Counted from the stretch's first letter, positions 44,433 through 56,310 are shown. The stretch is DNA of 64,000 bases from Nitzschia sp. pyKryTriq1 (GCA_956465555.1 OY101117.1:1674001-1738000); one strand, 5' to 3'. Made by a program: numbers and translations. Notes: generated by a model from the sequence alone, not told the origin.

Positions 44433-47400
44433 ATGGGCAGAGGTAGCATATCCGAGAATACCATGGGCGCTCACGGTCCTCGCACCCTCACAAAGCGCAA
44501 TTCGCCACCCCCCATCGACGACGGCGATGTGGAAAGTCCGCAGAAGCGTCAACGCAGCCAAGAGGCAGCTGGTAAGGAGAATGCTGGGGTCGGCGCCATT
44601 CCTGCTGCTGCCGGGGAGTCGCCCAACGATCTTGGGATCAAGCCTCCCGAGTGCGGAGTGATCACAAGAATTCACTGCGAAAACTTCATGTGTCACCGCA
44701 GTTTCACAGTCGACTTCTGCCGCAACGTCAACTTCATCTACGGTCAAAACGGCAGTGGAAAGTCTGCCATCCTGGCCGCTATCCAGATCTGTCTGGGTGC
44801 CGGAGCTCGCCGAACTCACCGAGCCCGCAACTTGAAGGACCTGGTCCGCAAGGACTCCAGCGCGGGATACGCCAAGGTTCGTGTCACCCTACTCAATAAA
44901 GGCGAAGATGCCTACAAGCACGATATCTACGGCGACAAAATCACCGTCGAGCGTACCATTGCCACTCGTGGAGGCTACAACGGCTACAAGCTCTATGACG
45001 TCAACAACAAGGAGCAGTCCCGGAGCAAGAAGGACCTCGATGAACTCCTTGACAAGGTCAACGCACAGGTTGAAAACCCTGTCGCCATCTTGGACCAGGA
45101 GGAGGCCAAGAAGTTCTTGACTGGCAAAGCCGAGGACAAGTATGCGTTCTTCATGAAAGCAACCGAGCTAGAGCGTATTGATCGCTCCATTGCGTCTACG
45201 ATGGACAAAATCTTCGAGCTGGAGGAGCAGGAAAAGAGGACGGAGCTGACGGTGCAAGACGACGTCGAACTCATGCAGGAAGCAAAAAAGCAGTACGACC
45301 AGCACAAGGAGATTGCAAAGATGGAGAGGAAGAAGCATGGCTGTGAAGAAGCCCTAGCCTGGGCCATGTACAAGGAGGCAGACAATACTCTGCAAGAAGC
45401 AGTCGACGTGAGTAACTGGCCGGCAGTGCACATTTGTCAAGGAAATTTGGACCTTTCTTCGTTCTCGTTCTTTCAATCATTCACGACCACTGACATACCG
45501 ATTCTTTCCACAGCGGGTACGCCAATTTCGGGAGAAGGCCGAGAAGAAACAGGAGGAGCTGACTCAGGCTGAAGCGTCGACAGAGGACGGTGACAACGAA
45601 CAACTTAACTTGAGGAACAGGGCCGAAGAGCTTAGCCGCGAGGCCGAGGACCAAGCCAACTTGAAGCACCAGGTCGAGCAAGAATACAAGCGTGCTCGTG
45701 AACCTTTGAAGAGCATGGAGCGCAATCTGAAGCACTTGCAGAAGGAAAAAGCTTCAGCGGAAAGGACACTCAAGAACGCCAATCAACGTCTCGATGAAAA
45801 ACGTCAGGAGATTGCGACTCGTGCTGGCTCCGCAGAATCCGAAGCTGCCAAACGCAACCAGCGTCTTCAAGAAGCAGAGGCGAAGCTTGCCGAGATGAAA
45901 GAGAAATACGATCGGAGCAAACAGGACACCAACGATTGGAGACAAGCCTACGAAGAGCTGGAGCCACACGTGCTACAAGCCAAGGCGAACGTCAAGGATA
46001 CAACTGCCAAGTTGCGAGCCATTGAAAGTCGTATTACTAGTTTGGAATCTTCGTCAGGTAATTCACTCGCTATATTTGGTCAGCGCTGTGCTCAGCTGAA
46101 GAAAGTTGTCGACGAATACGCCAAGAACCGCAAATTTCAAGGACCGGTGCGTGGCCCCATCGGTGCTTATCTCAAGATCGCACCTGGGAAGGAGCAATTC
46201 GCATCGCTCGCAGAACATGCGATGGGCAATGGTGTTCTGGATCGTTTTATCGTCACCAATGATCACGATCGTAAACTCCTTCAGTCGATCAGACAAAAAG
46301 TGGGTTGTCAATCTGACTGTGGTTTGTTCCAGGTCTCTGCACATGCTGGTCGGTACAAAGTTCCAGGTCCTCCCGTTCAAGGGATCGAGACAGTCGAGAG
46401 CATTTTGAATGTCTCGGACGACTTAGTCTTCAATTGTATCGTCGACAACTGCAAAATTGAGGAAAATGCACTGGCTCGATCCAAGGATGAGTCCGAGCAA
46501 AAATTGTTGGTTGATGAGGGAGGAAGACTCTCCCTTCGCGGGAAAATCAAGAAGGTATTCTTTTTGCCCAAAGGTGACAACTGGTCGGTCAAAGGGTCTG
46601 CAAAGCAGATGGTTGCCAATGAAAAGGGTCAGCTGCGTCAAAGCATTGGTCTAGATAAGTCCAAGGCACTAGAGGAAGCAAAACGCGACACTGAATCTGT
46701 CCAGAATGAACTTTCTGTTCTACGACGCGAAGAAGCCAAGCTCGAGCACGAGCATCGTGAAAAGCAGATAGCATGGACGAAAGCGAAGAAAGAGGTCCTG
46801 GGTATGCATTCTTCGATCAACAAGATTGCTGAGAAGATCGATTCCATCAAGAATGAACAGGACACTGCCGAGAACTTTGACACCGACACCAGTGATCTGG
46901 AGCAAGACGTCGAAAACGCTCAGAGTGACCTCGATACCGTGAAAGAGCGACAAACCGCACTTCAGGAACAAATCGCAGCCAAGGAACCCGAGGTTCAAGA
47001 ATTGAAAGACAAAGTAGAAGAGGTGGCAGCTCGCAATGTCAAGGTCATCAAAGAGTTGGAAGAAGCATCCAGTGCTCTGACCGCCTATTTGACGTCGCTG
47101 TCTCAACGTGACGAGAAGCTCGAAAAGAAGCGAAAGAAGGTCCAGCAGCTCCAAGAAATTGTCGACGGCCAAGAGGCGAAGATAAGTGAGATCACAAATG
47201 ACGTCAAGAAGTATTTGAAGCATTCGCGCCTTCTCGCCTACGCTCGATTGAAGCGCGACGAGGAAGAAGTCGAGGATACTCTCAATGCGGACGCTGCCCA
47301 CTTTTTACAAACACCCAGCGATGAAGAGCTCGAGGCGATTGAAATCAGTGACGTCGAGAAAGATTCGAAATATTATCAAGCTAAAGTCGAGAAGCTGCAA

Positions 47401-48060
47401 AAGAAGATTGATCAAGAAAAGGAACGTCGCAATACCAACAAGGAAGATGCAATGGCCGCCTACGAGAAGTTCAGACGTGCCCAAGAGATCGTTGATGCCA
47501 AACAGTCTCAATTGGAAGAAATCAAAGGTTTGAAGAAAAGTTTAACCCAAGATGTGCGACAGCGCCGACTACGATGGGAACAATTCCGCAGTCACATTGC
47601 AGCAAAGACAAGTGTGGCATTTGACGAAATCCTCAACCGGAAAGGATCCTCTGGAACGGTCGAGTTTGATCACGAGAACAAGGCTCTGGACTTGATAGTA
47701 CAAAAGGATTCTGCCGATGCCAATAGCCAACAGAAGGATGTGAAGGCTCTTAGTGGTGGCGAGCGCTCCTACACGACTATCGCGCTTCTTCTAGCTCTTG
47801 GTGAGAGTTTGGAGACTCCTTTCAGAATTCTGGACGAGTTTGATGTATTTTTGGATCCTGTCGCGAGAAAGTTGACGATCCAGTCCCTCATTGAAATGGC
47901 CAAGAGCATGCCGCACCGTCAGTTCGTGTTTATCACCCCTCAAGACGTCTCGAATGTCACGACCGACCCCATGCTGAAAGTATTCAAGATGACACCCCCT
48001 GCACGAAACAATGTCGCAGGAGGACCCGCCCAACAAACTTTGGAGTTTTCTCAGGCGTAA
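44433..48060 (+). CDS. SMC6: Structural maintenance of chromosomes protein 6 (SMC6), two exons
   Basis: Exons 44433-45407 and 45514-48060 (phase 0) give 1173 aa, normal for SMC6. Residues 1-75 are a disordered basic/acidic tail. The N-terminal ATPase half has ENFMCHRSF and Walker A GQNGSGKS (104-111), then the SMC6-typical VENPVAILDQEEAKKFL and FFMKATELERID. Long coiled coils flank a hinge at about residues 517-674 (FQGPVRGPIGAYL, MGNGVLDRFIVTN). The C-terminal half carries the ABC signature LSGGERSYTTIALLLALGE (about 1071-1089) and Walker B FRILDEFDVFLDP. SMC6 pairs with SMC5 and NSE subunits in a DNA-repair and replication-fork complex in the nucleus. The other complex members are not in the window. 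Confidence 0.95.
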
Positions 48061-48331
48061 ACGTCTTTTGATTGAGTTGGAGTAGTTTGGTAACACAAGG
48101 CCTGAGGACCATATAAACTTCTGCGGGCAGTACCGTCGAGTGTTTTCAATTACGCACCTGCGAAGTAAACAATAGGACACCAAATTGGTCTGAAGCTTTT
48201 TACTCCTACAGTACGTTCTTATTGCAACTCAATGTGAACAAATCATGATGATGAGCCAATAAGATAGTGCAGGGCTGTATGATCTTCTTATCCACAACCG
48301 TTCGAACTATTTTTCTTCATTAGTTATTACT
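48061..48331. other. Short convergent intergenic region
   Basis: About 270 bp between the SMC6 and tepsin-like 3' ends; nothing distinctive seen. Confidence 0.4.
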
Positions 48332-50702
48332 CTACTTTTTCTTTTCCATACTCATCGCGTCTTGAACAAAGTCAAACTTTTTGTCTTGGGTTTTGACCGG
48401 TGTGTCCATGAACGCAAAGGATGTCTTGGCGGCAGCGTTGTTTCGCATGACACCTTGCATTTGAGGCATGTACATACCACTGTTTCCACGTCTTGCTTGC
48501 TGTTGTTGCATGGCCATCATTTGCGAAATTTGCATTTGCTGCTGCATCATCATTTGTTGATACATCATAGCTTGCATTTGCTCCGGCGATACTTGCATCA
48601 TCTTTTGGGCCGTGTTCGGAGTCATGTTCTTTAGAGGGTCAAACGAATCTCTTGATTGGAGACTAGGTATAGTATCAGTCTTTTTTTCGGAAACGCTGTC
48701 CATAGATCCAGATTGGTTAATAAAACCGAAGGCAGACCCGCCCGGCGCCGCAGAAGCAGAGTCGACCGGGGTGGATGCCTCCTCTGCCTTGAGTGACATA
48801 TTGTCGAAAATGGAAGTGACCTCAGGTGCTGCCGCTTTTGCAGTGGCAGGAGATTCCTTGACCATCATGTCTCCGAACAAAGAGTCGTTTGACGGAGCAG
48901 GGGCAGGAACTGTGACATCAGTGGAGGCTGCACTATCCCAGTCTCCCAACAGGTTTCCGCTGGTAGGTGGAGGTGGTGGAGCAGTCGGTGGTGCTGTAGG
49001 GGGTACCGCCTGGGCAGATCCTGCAACGTTGAGACCACCAAAGAGTGAATCAACTCCGGAGGCTGATGGTGCCTGAGACGGCGGAGTGGTCGGTCCCATA
49101 TCGAAATCCAAGAGATTTTGAACTGGGGCAGGTGGAGCTCCCGCAGGTGGAGCCGCAACTGGCGCAGAGGCTTGTCCTGGAGCAGGCGCTGCCACGCCAA
49201 GGAGACTCAAAACACGCTTGGCAGGGTCACGGATTTGAACTCTGTTATGGTTTGCCAAAGGAGCGATTTCGAAGCTGCATGCATGGAAGAAGTCGGTGTA
49301 AGCATTGGAGGCATTCCCTGGTTTTTGTCCGTGTTTCATGCACGCTTCAATAACACACAGCGCCTTGGCCCTGATGATCCATGGCTGCCCTTCCTCCAAA
49401 CAATCCAGCAACACAGGACATACAAGATCTGGATTTAAGTTTGCAACAGAACGAGTAAATTGGTTCAACTTGTCCGGAGGAGGTTCCGCCTTCATCCCAC
49501 CGGGTGGGCAGAGTTCCATGACAAGCTGCTTTTCATAAGATCCATCAGAAACTGCAGTGCCGCCACCACCAGCTACGGAGACACCCCCCCCTCCACCATT
49601 CACAGAAATCGACGGAGTAGCTTGGTGTTGATAAGGCTCTCGAGCTTGGGCGGCAACACTGGGAGAAGCCGACGCCCAACTTCCACCTACACCCCCTGCT
49701 CCTCCAGCTCCTTTCTGGGCCCAAGCATAGGCGTTGCCAGTGTTTTGCGATTTGTAATAAGCAGCGTCATTGCTGTAGTTTGGAGGTGGTGCGACGGCAC
49801 TGGGTCCTCGGTTGGACGCCATCGTCCACTGGCCACCGGTTTCATGCATCAATTCGTTTCGTCCCGGGGGCGGGTTCGAGTACTGTTGACATTGCGGCCG
49901 AGCAGTGACGAAGATGACGATGTGAGTACAGAAAATGCGAATAGTTCGACTGTCAATGAGCAGAAAAGAGTGTGTTTGAACTTACCGCTCCCGGCCCTCC
50001 ATACGAGCCTCCAGGTCGCGGGATATTGTGCTGGTGTGCACCGCCGACTTGAACAGTAACGTTGCGAGCCAGTGGATCCTTAATTATACCCATTACAGTT
50101 TCTTTGGCCTCGCTAAGGACGTCTTTCGCCGTCATGTTTGCGATGCCCTTTGGTTGCGGCTCCAATCGAGGATCCGAAAACATAGGGTTCCCGATCCCTT
50201 CCATCCGGCGAGCGCCGCCAGGGGCGGGAGCACCCCCGCCGGCATGCTGCTGATGAGCCGATGGACCATACGAAGCAGAAACCGAGGTTGCAAACGGGGC
50301 GCCGCCGCTGTTATCTTGCGGTGTGTCGCTGTAGACCGCATCCAAGGCTTCCTTGGCGGCAGTTCGAACCCGCTCGTATGGTTCATCACCGCGGACGGGA
50401 TCTGGGGGTCCCCGGAATTGCAGGGCGTCCTTGATCGCCGTCATTGCGTTGGGGTCTTGCGACAAGCATCGCTTGAACTGCCCTCTCAGATAGGGAGAGC
50501 CGCATGTCTTGCTAATAACCTTGAGACACTTGTACTTGATGTTGTGGTTGTTCTTCGAAGCCAAACGGGTCGTCAAATATTTGGCAATGTCAGCGCAAGT
50601 GGAAGGGTTGGAAGCCGCATTTTTTGCAATGTCGAGGTACATGTACCCGGGCGTCGGGGCGTCCGAATTCTCCGTGGCTCGAGCCAGGAGCTGACGATCC
50701 AT
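48332..50702 (-). CDS. Tepsin-like ENTH/VHS AP-4 accessory protein, two exons
   Basis: Exon 1 is 50702-49986 (239 codons) and exon 2 is 49882-48332 (517 codons with stop), phase 0, giving 755 aa. The N-terminal ENTH domain (about 1-130) contains LLARATENSDAPTPGY, IAKYLTTRL, IKYKCLKVISKTC, then LQFRGPPDPVRGDEPYERVR, a segment very close to what I know of human tepsin. A second helical VHS-like domain in exon 2 has LNQFTRSVANLNPDLVCPVL and WIIRAKALCVIEACM. The disordered tail carries SLFGGLNV (about residue 518), fitting the LFxG[ML]x[LV] motif that binds the AP-4 beta ear in human tepsin. It also carries SAFGFINQ (about 621) and SFAFMD (about 725), which resemble the epsilon-ear motif. It likely acts on TGN-derived AP-4 vesicles. 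A Met/Gln-rich helix lies near the C-terminus. Confidence 0.88.
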
Positions 50703-51396
50703 GGTGGCAAAGATCCGACTAGCTACGTTGTTTCCCCTCAACAAGCGCGGCGGTGATTGTATCGCCGATGATGCAGACTGGACGATAGACTCTCACTCTA
50801 CTAGTAACGGTAGTACAGTAGACAAGAGAGAGTTCAAGTCAATCGCCATAGCCGATCGCCGAGGAAACAAGTCGTCAATCTCATCTCGTGCCGTGTTCAT
50901 GTCGCATCATCGTCGCACGTACAGGACAAGTAGTACTCGTACCGGTACTGGTACTCGTATGTACCGGTACACACGCTGCATGCGCCCGGCGCGGGGAAAA
51001 TCTACGTGCAATGTTCGTACAAATCGTACGAAGTACTGCTTCTAGTACGTACTGTAGTGAGTATGCACGTATCGCGTCCTGAGCGAGAAAGCATACCGGT
51101 AGCATTGCTCGCCCAGAGATGTGACACAACATGAGACATGAGCCATGAGCCATGCGAAAAGAGCCGTTAAAAAGATAAACACTCTTCGTTCAAGACGCCA
51201 ATTCTTTCCTTTTTGTGAAAAACCATCAGTAAAACACCACTGGGTAGGAAGCACAAACACGGCACTATACCGTACTATAGAGCTTTGGACTTGTTGTAGA
51301 GAGAGGGATGATAACAAGCAGAGTAGAGAGAGGATAATAAAGGAAATTGAATTTTTTAACAGTTTATAATAAAGCTAAATGCATGTGAGGAAGCCG
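50703..51396. other. Intergenic region between tepsin-like gene and tRNA
   Basis: About 690 bp with GTAC clusters (50930-50980 and 51015-51065). No protein gene is supported. Confidence 0.5.
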
Positions 51397-51488
51397 GCCC
51401 TTGTAGCTCAGTAGGCAGAGCGTCAGTCTCATAATCCAAAAATCGCCGAGATAGCTGAAGGTCCTGGGTTCGATCCCCATCGAGGGCA
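51397..51488 (+). tRNA. tRNA-Met(CAU), elongator-type, with 19-nt intron
   Basis: The cloverleaf folds as follows. Acceptor GCCCTTG (51397-51403) pairs with CGAGGGC (51481-51487), discriminator A at 51488. The D arm is GCTCAGTAGGCAGAGC. The anticodon stem TCAGT (51423-51427) pairs with GCTGA (51454-51458). The loop is CTCATA plus A, so the anticodon is CAT (51430-51432). The intron at 51434-51452 sits at the canonical position after base 37. The T arm GGGTTCGATCCC supplies box B, and TAGCTCAGTAGG supplies box A. One C-T mismatch is seen at the base of the T stem. The family is read from the anticodon; elongator versus initiator identity is inferred from the lack of initiator-type features. 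Confidence 0.85.
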
Positions 51489-51845
51489 AGCTTTTTACAA
51501 CTTTTTACTCGGGCGCCGTCCTCTCTACTTACTCACTCTTCCTTTCTTGTTATGATTCAGACATCGTCAGAGAGCTACCGGTACGAGAAATCTACCGGTA
51601 TTAACTGGTACACTGAAGTCAATCGCTAGAGTGCCTGCCGTGGCTCGTTTTTCGGCGCAAGAGAGATTCATGGCTCTCGACCGTCAGGGTAGTAGCTAAA
51701 TAATTTGACATCCCCTACTAGCTACACTGTAGACCTGCTACACTCCTCTAGATCACCAACTCAATACTGTAGTGTGCACTTCGTATGGAACTCATCCATA
51801 CTACTCTATTCGAACGAGTTTACCACACATCATATAACCAGCTAT
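51489..51845. other. Intergenic region downstream of tRNA
   Basis: About 350 bp including a GTAC/ACCGGTA cluster at 51578-51615; no gene seen. Confidence 0.4.
51492..51496 (+). terminator. RNA polymerase III terminator of tRNA-Met
   Basis: A run of five T starts 4 nt after the discriminator base of the tRNA; a second TTTTT run follows at about 51502. Confidence 0.7.
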
Positions 51846-53282
51846 TCAACCTTGCTCATGGCCATATCTACAGCGCGAGCAGTTACAATGAAATAGGTAC
51901 TTTGCTTGGAGCTCCCTTCGTCTTTGAATGGTGGATCTCTTCCCAACCCCAGCGCCAACCGGAACATAACTGATCAGCAGCTCCTCCCCAGCAGCCAAAT
52001 CCCGCACAGCTACGATATCAATATGTGTGTCAACAAATTCTTGACTTTTCACCTCTGCATTCGGCTCGCAAGAGTGATTGCATCGAGCAGTCAAGGGAAA
52101 AACTGCACAAACTTCAGGTGCCACTTTGCTTTCGATATCACGGTCCATTCCTCGTTCGAGCTGATCACATCCGCATAAAGCGTGGGCCACTTGCTTTATG
52201 TTTGCTTGGTGCTCTTCTGAATCTCGCCGACCCATCGATTTTCGTAGTAACGCAGCATAGTAGATCTTGAACGGCGATTGTGTAAGGAAACCAAAGCCAT
52301 TGCGACCAGCCTGCGCAGCGAACCTGTGTAGAACTTCCAACGATAGTGTCTCTTTTTCGTATGGTGAGATATTGAAGATGGCAACCATGTTTTGGTACAA
52401 GGGATCCAATGTGAAGCACCCTTCCGAATCTTGAACGCCGAGCTCTAGATCGCCCAAGTCCTCTGCCTCTCCACAGAAACCTTCCAAAAAGTGCCCTTCT
52501 AGACTCTGCTGATGGCTTCGAAAATATTCGACACAATGTGCGAACAGTCGAGCCGCTAGAGCTACAGGAGCTTGTACGACGTTCTCACCCTCCAGTGCTT
52601 CAAGGGCATGCAAAACGTCAGACATCTTGCAACAACTGCCGTACTCCTTTATGAAGCTCTCGAAATGAAATTTTGTACAGAATAGAGACCTGCAGACTTT
52701 GCACTTTACTCTACCAAACGAATCAACCTGCAGGCCCTCTGTTTGTTCACATCTGGCATCAAAATGCATTCCAGGAACCGGCCATAATTCGCTATATGGT
52801 AGATGTTCTGACAACTTGTCAACACCTTCGAGCGATCGGAAGCAATATTGGCAAGCTTGAATACAAGCTGGCGGTACTTGGGTAGCAACAGCCGCTCTTT
52901 CTGTGTAAATAACCGAGCCACATGCGATGGGAGTAGTTGTTATCAAACCGTTTCCGCGCCCCTCTCTCCCGAGGTTGACCACTTGCACGGGTGGACGCTC
53001 GACCCGGCCACCAATGGAACAATACCCAGAAGATCTATAGGAGTAATCAAAAATTGCACTCGCCGATTCGGCAACGAACGATGAATCCTTCACCGGAATT
53101 ATCTTTCCTGTCGTTGCGGAGAGCTGGATTCGCTCCAAATGCGGAGGTTCTTGAACCCTCCCTGGAGTGAGCCGTTGGCCACACTCCTCTTCTTCTTCCT
53201 TCCACTCGACATCAAATTTGACACCTCCGAGCAATTCTTCGAGGAGCTCATCAGCATCCTCTCCACTATCTTCATTCGGCAT
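51846..53282 (-). CDS. SMYD-like SET-domain protein with zinc-finger insert
   Basis: Single-exon frame; the start used is the ATG at 53282, giving 478 aa beginning MPNEDSGEDADELL. A SET N-lobe (GRGNGLITTTPIACGSVIYTE) is split by Cys-rich sequence (CIQACQYCFRSL, VKCKVCRSLFC, EYGSCC) in the position where SMYD proteins hold their MYND finger, although the ligand pattern is irregular. The C-lobe has FPLTARCNHSCEPNAEV (the catalytic NHSC block), VAVRDLAAGEELLISYV (the GEE..I.Y motif) and a post-SET LQAKYLFHCNCSRC. SMYD-class enzymes transfer methyl groups from SAM to lysines of histones or other proteins. The best guess is a SMYD5-like or general SMYD member; the substrate is unknown. Confidence 0.82.
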   Translation of the reverse strand: MPNEDSGEDADELLEELLGGVKFDVEWKEEEEECGQRLTPGRVQEPPHLERIQLSATTGKIIPVKDSSFVAESASAIFDYSYRSSGYCSIGGRVERPPVQVVNLGREGRGNGLITTTPIACGSVIYTERAAVATQVPPACIQACQYCFRSLEGVDKLSEHLPYSELWPVPGMHFDARCEQTEGLQVDSFGRVKCKVCRSLFCTKFHFESFIKEYGSCCKMSDVLHALEALEGENVVQAPVALAARLFAHCVEYFRSHQQSLEGHFLEGFCGEAEDLGDLELGVQDSEGCFTLDPLYQNMVAIFNISPYEKETLSLEVLHRFAAQAGRNGFGFLTQSPFKIYYAALLRKSMGRRDSEEHQANIKQVAHALCGCDQLERGMDRDIESKVAPEVCAVFPLTARCNHSCEPNAEVKSQEFVDTHIDIVAVRDLAAGEELLISYVPVGAGVGKRSTIQRRRELQAKYLFHCNCSRCRYGHEQG

Positions 53283-54216
53283 GTGGTCTCGTCGTCTGAT
53301 CACTTTCCATCAGAATATTGAAATTCTTAAACAAAAACCGATGCAGATGGATTGAATAGCTAGGCCAACGAATGGATGCACGGGCGGGGCCAAAACATAT
53401 ATACAGTAATTACGAACCAGAAATTTTGGGGTACTTTATCGTACCGGTCTGTCCGTAGTCTGTACGTAACTACGATGGGTACTATATCGGTACGATGGCG
53501 AACTCATAGCTAGGCTGGGTCTGTAGTTAACGGTTTTCTCGTTGGCTATCGCGAGCCCAGCCCAAACCCGATCGCGCCATTTTCGGTCTCCACAATATCC
53601 ACTTCCAAAAAACGAAAATCCGCAATATTGAGAGTTAATAACACCAGGATTGTCTAACAAAAGCTAACCCAATTGCAAAGTTGACGGTCTGTTTGTCTCA
53701 CGCTATGCGGGAACGGACGGGGGAGATAGGAAGCGCTGCGCCCAGATTATTCTCTATTGGGTTGGTGGATGTTCCTTCACCGGTTTAGAATTGGATCTTG
53801 GATGGTCCATCAGGGACCACATGGTCCCGAGCACCCGACGAGGCAATACCGGTAGAGTAGTTGATACCCTGAACCCGTTATTTTACTGTTAAAATTCGGC
53901 TTGGCCAAAACCCTACATAGTTAAACCCATACCAGACTACCTGTTGAGAGTGCTCTCTACCAGTAGAGTAGCGACGAGACAGACCGAACGGGGCACCGCA
54001 ATACCAATACTGATACTGTACCTCCCATACGTGAATAGCTAATCTATGCCCAATGCCCACTTCATCTATGCTTGAACCCAGCGGTAAGAACGAGTAGGTT
54101 CTGCACCACTGTATTCCGGGCAAAACTTTTACAAGACGGACGATTCGGGCTTTGTGCATTATTTACAAGTGTCGCCAGTACTTCGCTCAGTTGTATTCTC
54201 ATGTTACGATGCATCC
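53283..54216. other. Intergenic region without a supported gene
   Basis: About 930 bp upstream of the SMYD-like gene and downstream of SDE2, with GTAC tracts near 53440-53495 and 54000-54025. Short minus-strand frames have no motif. Confidence 0.45.
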
Positions 54217-56010
54217 TTACTCGCGAAAGCCTTTCGTTCGGACCTTGTTGGGATAGGCTTTGCGGTCGAGACCCTTCAGCGAGAATAGGCGCTCCGCCCG
54301 TTCGGCAAGAGTGCCTCCACATTTCACCTGAAGATCCATCAATGCACTCTTGAGACGATCCAATCCAAGCTCTTCAAGTTCCTTCGTCGAACGGAATGCG
54401 TTCAAATCCAAGAATTCAGGCTTGGTGTCTTCTTTCTTTTGAAGTGAGATAAGTTCTGCACGTGGAGCGGGTTTCGGCGGGTCGCTTGATGTAACGACCG
54501 AGACTTCCGTCTTTGGTTTCTGTTTCTTATCTGGGTTTGCCTGTTTTTCTTCCGTTGCTATTGCTTTCGCAGCCACCAAGTCACCGACTGCCACTGCATC
54601 GTTTCCCGGAAAGTACTTGCAATCGGCTTTGGTCGTGTGCAGCTGTAAAATTTGCCCTTGATTACAGGAAAATGCAGGAACAAGTACGAATTGATCACGG
54701 TCGAATCGAAAAGCTTCTCCGCAGTCCAATCCATTGATGGAGAATCCAATTGTGCCATCTTTGGAGTTGATCCAGCACCCAAGTCGATCTCCTTCCTTCC
54801 ACGTCAATGGATATGCTTCTTCTTTTCCAGCGTGAAATTTAAGTTGACGAGAGCCGTCCACCGCAAAACTTGCTGCATCGTCCCCTACACCGTCCCCAAG
54901 ATCATCGTTTGGGGCAAAGGGAGTATCACCGAACAGACTCGACCATCCAATCTGGCATAATCCTCCTGTCACTAAAGTGACTTCATAGTAAATGCTAGAT
55001 ATTCTGTCAGCCACAACATGGTCCAGTACAAGCACAGCGGTGCCAAAGTCCGACTTAGATTGAAGCTGCAATCCAGAAGCAGATGACGATTCCGGGGTAC
55101 CTGCCGGTACTTCCACAACCAGGTCCCCAGACAAGGTTACTAAGGAATTTGGCTCCGAGTTCTCCAAAAGGACACTAGTAGACGATGGGCCTCGGTCAGG
55201 TTGCTTCCGTTTTTTCGTACTCGTAGCAACAGCCGCAGCCAAGCCTTGTTGAATAGCATCAGGAATCGACTTTTGAAAACTTTCTGTAGCTATCGTTGCT
55301 TGCTCGAGATAATGCGTCATAGAATTTTGATACGCGACGTCCTGCTCCTGCTTCTTTAGCGCTTTCCTTTCAGACTCCTTGTCCAGTTTCTGAAACTGTC
55401 GCTTGATTCGGTAAGTAGCTTTCTTGCTGATGTCGGCCCACGTTGGCGTGAGTAGATGCCAATTGTAAATCCCCGAGGGCGTCTTCCACAGCTCATCATC
55501 TGGGACTTTTTCCCCAGCTTGTTCTCGCCGCTTCATCTCCCTAAACTTGCGGAGTTTAATCTCATCGTTGACATGTCGGAGACGACGACCCTGCAAGTCG
55601 CGACAGGCCCCAAAGTCAGTGGTTAGCTTGGCGCCCGCTTGTCTTGACTGTCCCTTGAGGAGAGTTCCGAAACCTCCTTTGCCACCAAGAATACTGCTCC
55701 GAGAGGTGATCGTCACAAAAGGAAGCGCCCAAGAAGAGACTCGCAAGTATCTAGAAGGCCATCCGGTTCTCGCAGACCACAGAGACAGTAGTCGCTGCTG
55801 GGTGTGCTGGATCGACTCCTCTTCCTTCTCCAGAGTAGGGAGGGACAAGACTGAGCTCTGATCGCCAAAGCGTACAACTATTTGCAGCGAATGCTGCTGG
55901 TAATCGACCACGGCCGCTTTCTCGTTCATCACTGGCGAGGATGTGGCGGTAAGGGAACATGCAAACATACTGTATTGGATTTTTGTACGAGTAGAGATGT
56001 CATGTGTCAT
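54217..56010 (-). CDS. SDE2: SDE2 replication/splicing factor with SPRY and SAP domains
   Basis: Single-exon frame of 597 aa from the ATG at 56010; Met15 or Met28 could be the true start, just before the ubiquitin-like part ([10 protein letters not shown]). The di-Gly processing site of SDE2 is present as [14 protein letters not shown] (Gly110/Lys111). It is followed by the signature [20 protein letters not shown] and a basic helical region. Residues about 318-435 form a SPRY domain ([51 protein letters not shown]). The C-terminus is a SAP-like helix pair ([33 protein letters not shown]). In animals and fission yeast, SDE2 is cleaved after Gly-Gly to regulate PCNA-linked replication stress or intron-specific splicing. 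A SPRY domain in SDE2 is unusual as far as I know. Confidence 0.9.
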   Translation of the reverse strand: MTHDISTRTKIQYSMFACSLTATSSPVMNEKAAVVDYQQHSLQIVVRFGDQSSVLSLPTLEKEEESIQHTQQRLLSLWSARTGWPSRYLRVSSWALPFVTITSRSSILGGKGGFGTLLKGQSRQAGAKLTTDFGACRDLQGRRLRHVNDEIKLRKFREMKRREQAGEKVPDDELWKTPSGIYNWHLLTPTWADISKKATYRIKRQFQKLDKESERKALKKQEQDVAYQNSMTHYLEQATIATESFQKSIPDAIQQGLAAAVATSTKKRKQPDRGPSSTSVLLENSEPNSLVTLSGDLVVEVPAGTPESSSASGLQLQSKSDFGTAVLVLDHVVADRISSIYYEVTLVTGGLCQIGWSSLFGDTPFAPNDDLGDGVGDDAASFAVDGSRQLKFHAGKEEAYPLTWKEGDRLGCWINSKDGTIGFSINGLDCGEAFRFDRDQFVLVPAFSCNQGQILQLHTTKADCKYFPGNDAVAVGDLVAAKAIATEEKQANPDKKQKPKTEVSVVTSSDPPKPAPRAELISLQKKEDTKPEFLDLNAFRSTKELEELGLDRLKSALMDLQVKCGGTLAERAERLFSLKGLDRKAYPNKVRTKGFRE

Positions 56011-56220
56011 GATGCAATGGTTGGGAACAAGATGATTGATGATTGATGATTGACCTTTCGTGTACTCGTACTGTGAATGTAGTCGAAAAATAATCTACCA
56101 TAAAATCTACTAACAATAACACGGGGTTCTCATCTCCGCAATCGTACCGTACAAGTCCTCCCGCGCACGAATAACCAGCAGAGTACGCACAAACACTTTA
56201 AGACAAAAAGCACGTAGTTT

Positions 56221-56310
56221 TACCGCGGTATTAATAAAGTACTTACCGCGGTGAGAGTACGAGTACAACAATAATGGGGTACTTACCCCAGTGGGGGGGT
56301 ACTTACCCCA
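56221..56310. repeat. Short palindrome group with ACCGCGGT and GGGGTACTTACCCC
   Basis: ACCGCGGT occurs twice (near 56222 and 56247), and the near-palindrome GGGGTACTTACCCC occurs twice (near 56276 and 56297). Each second copy is linked to a CTTACC word. Confidence 0.65.
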
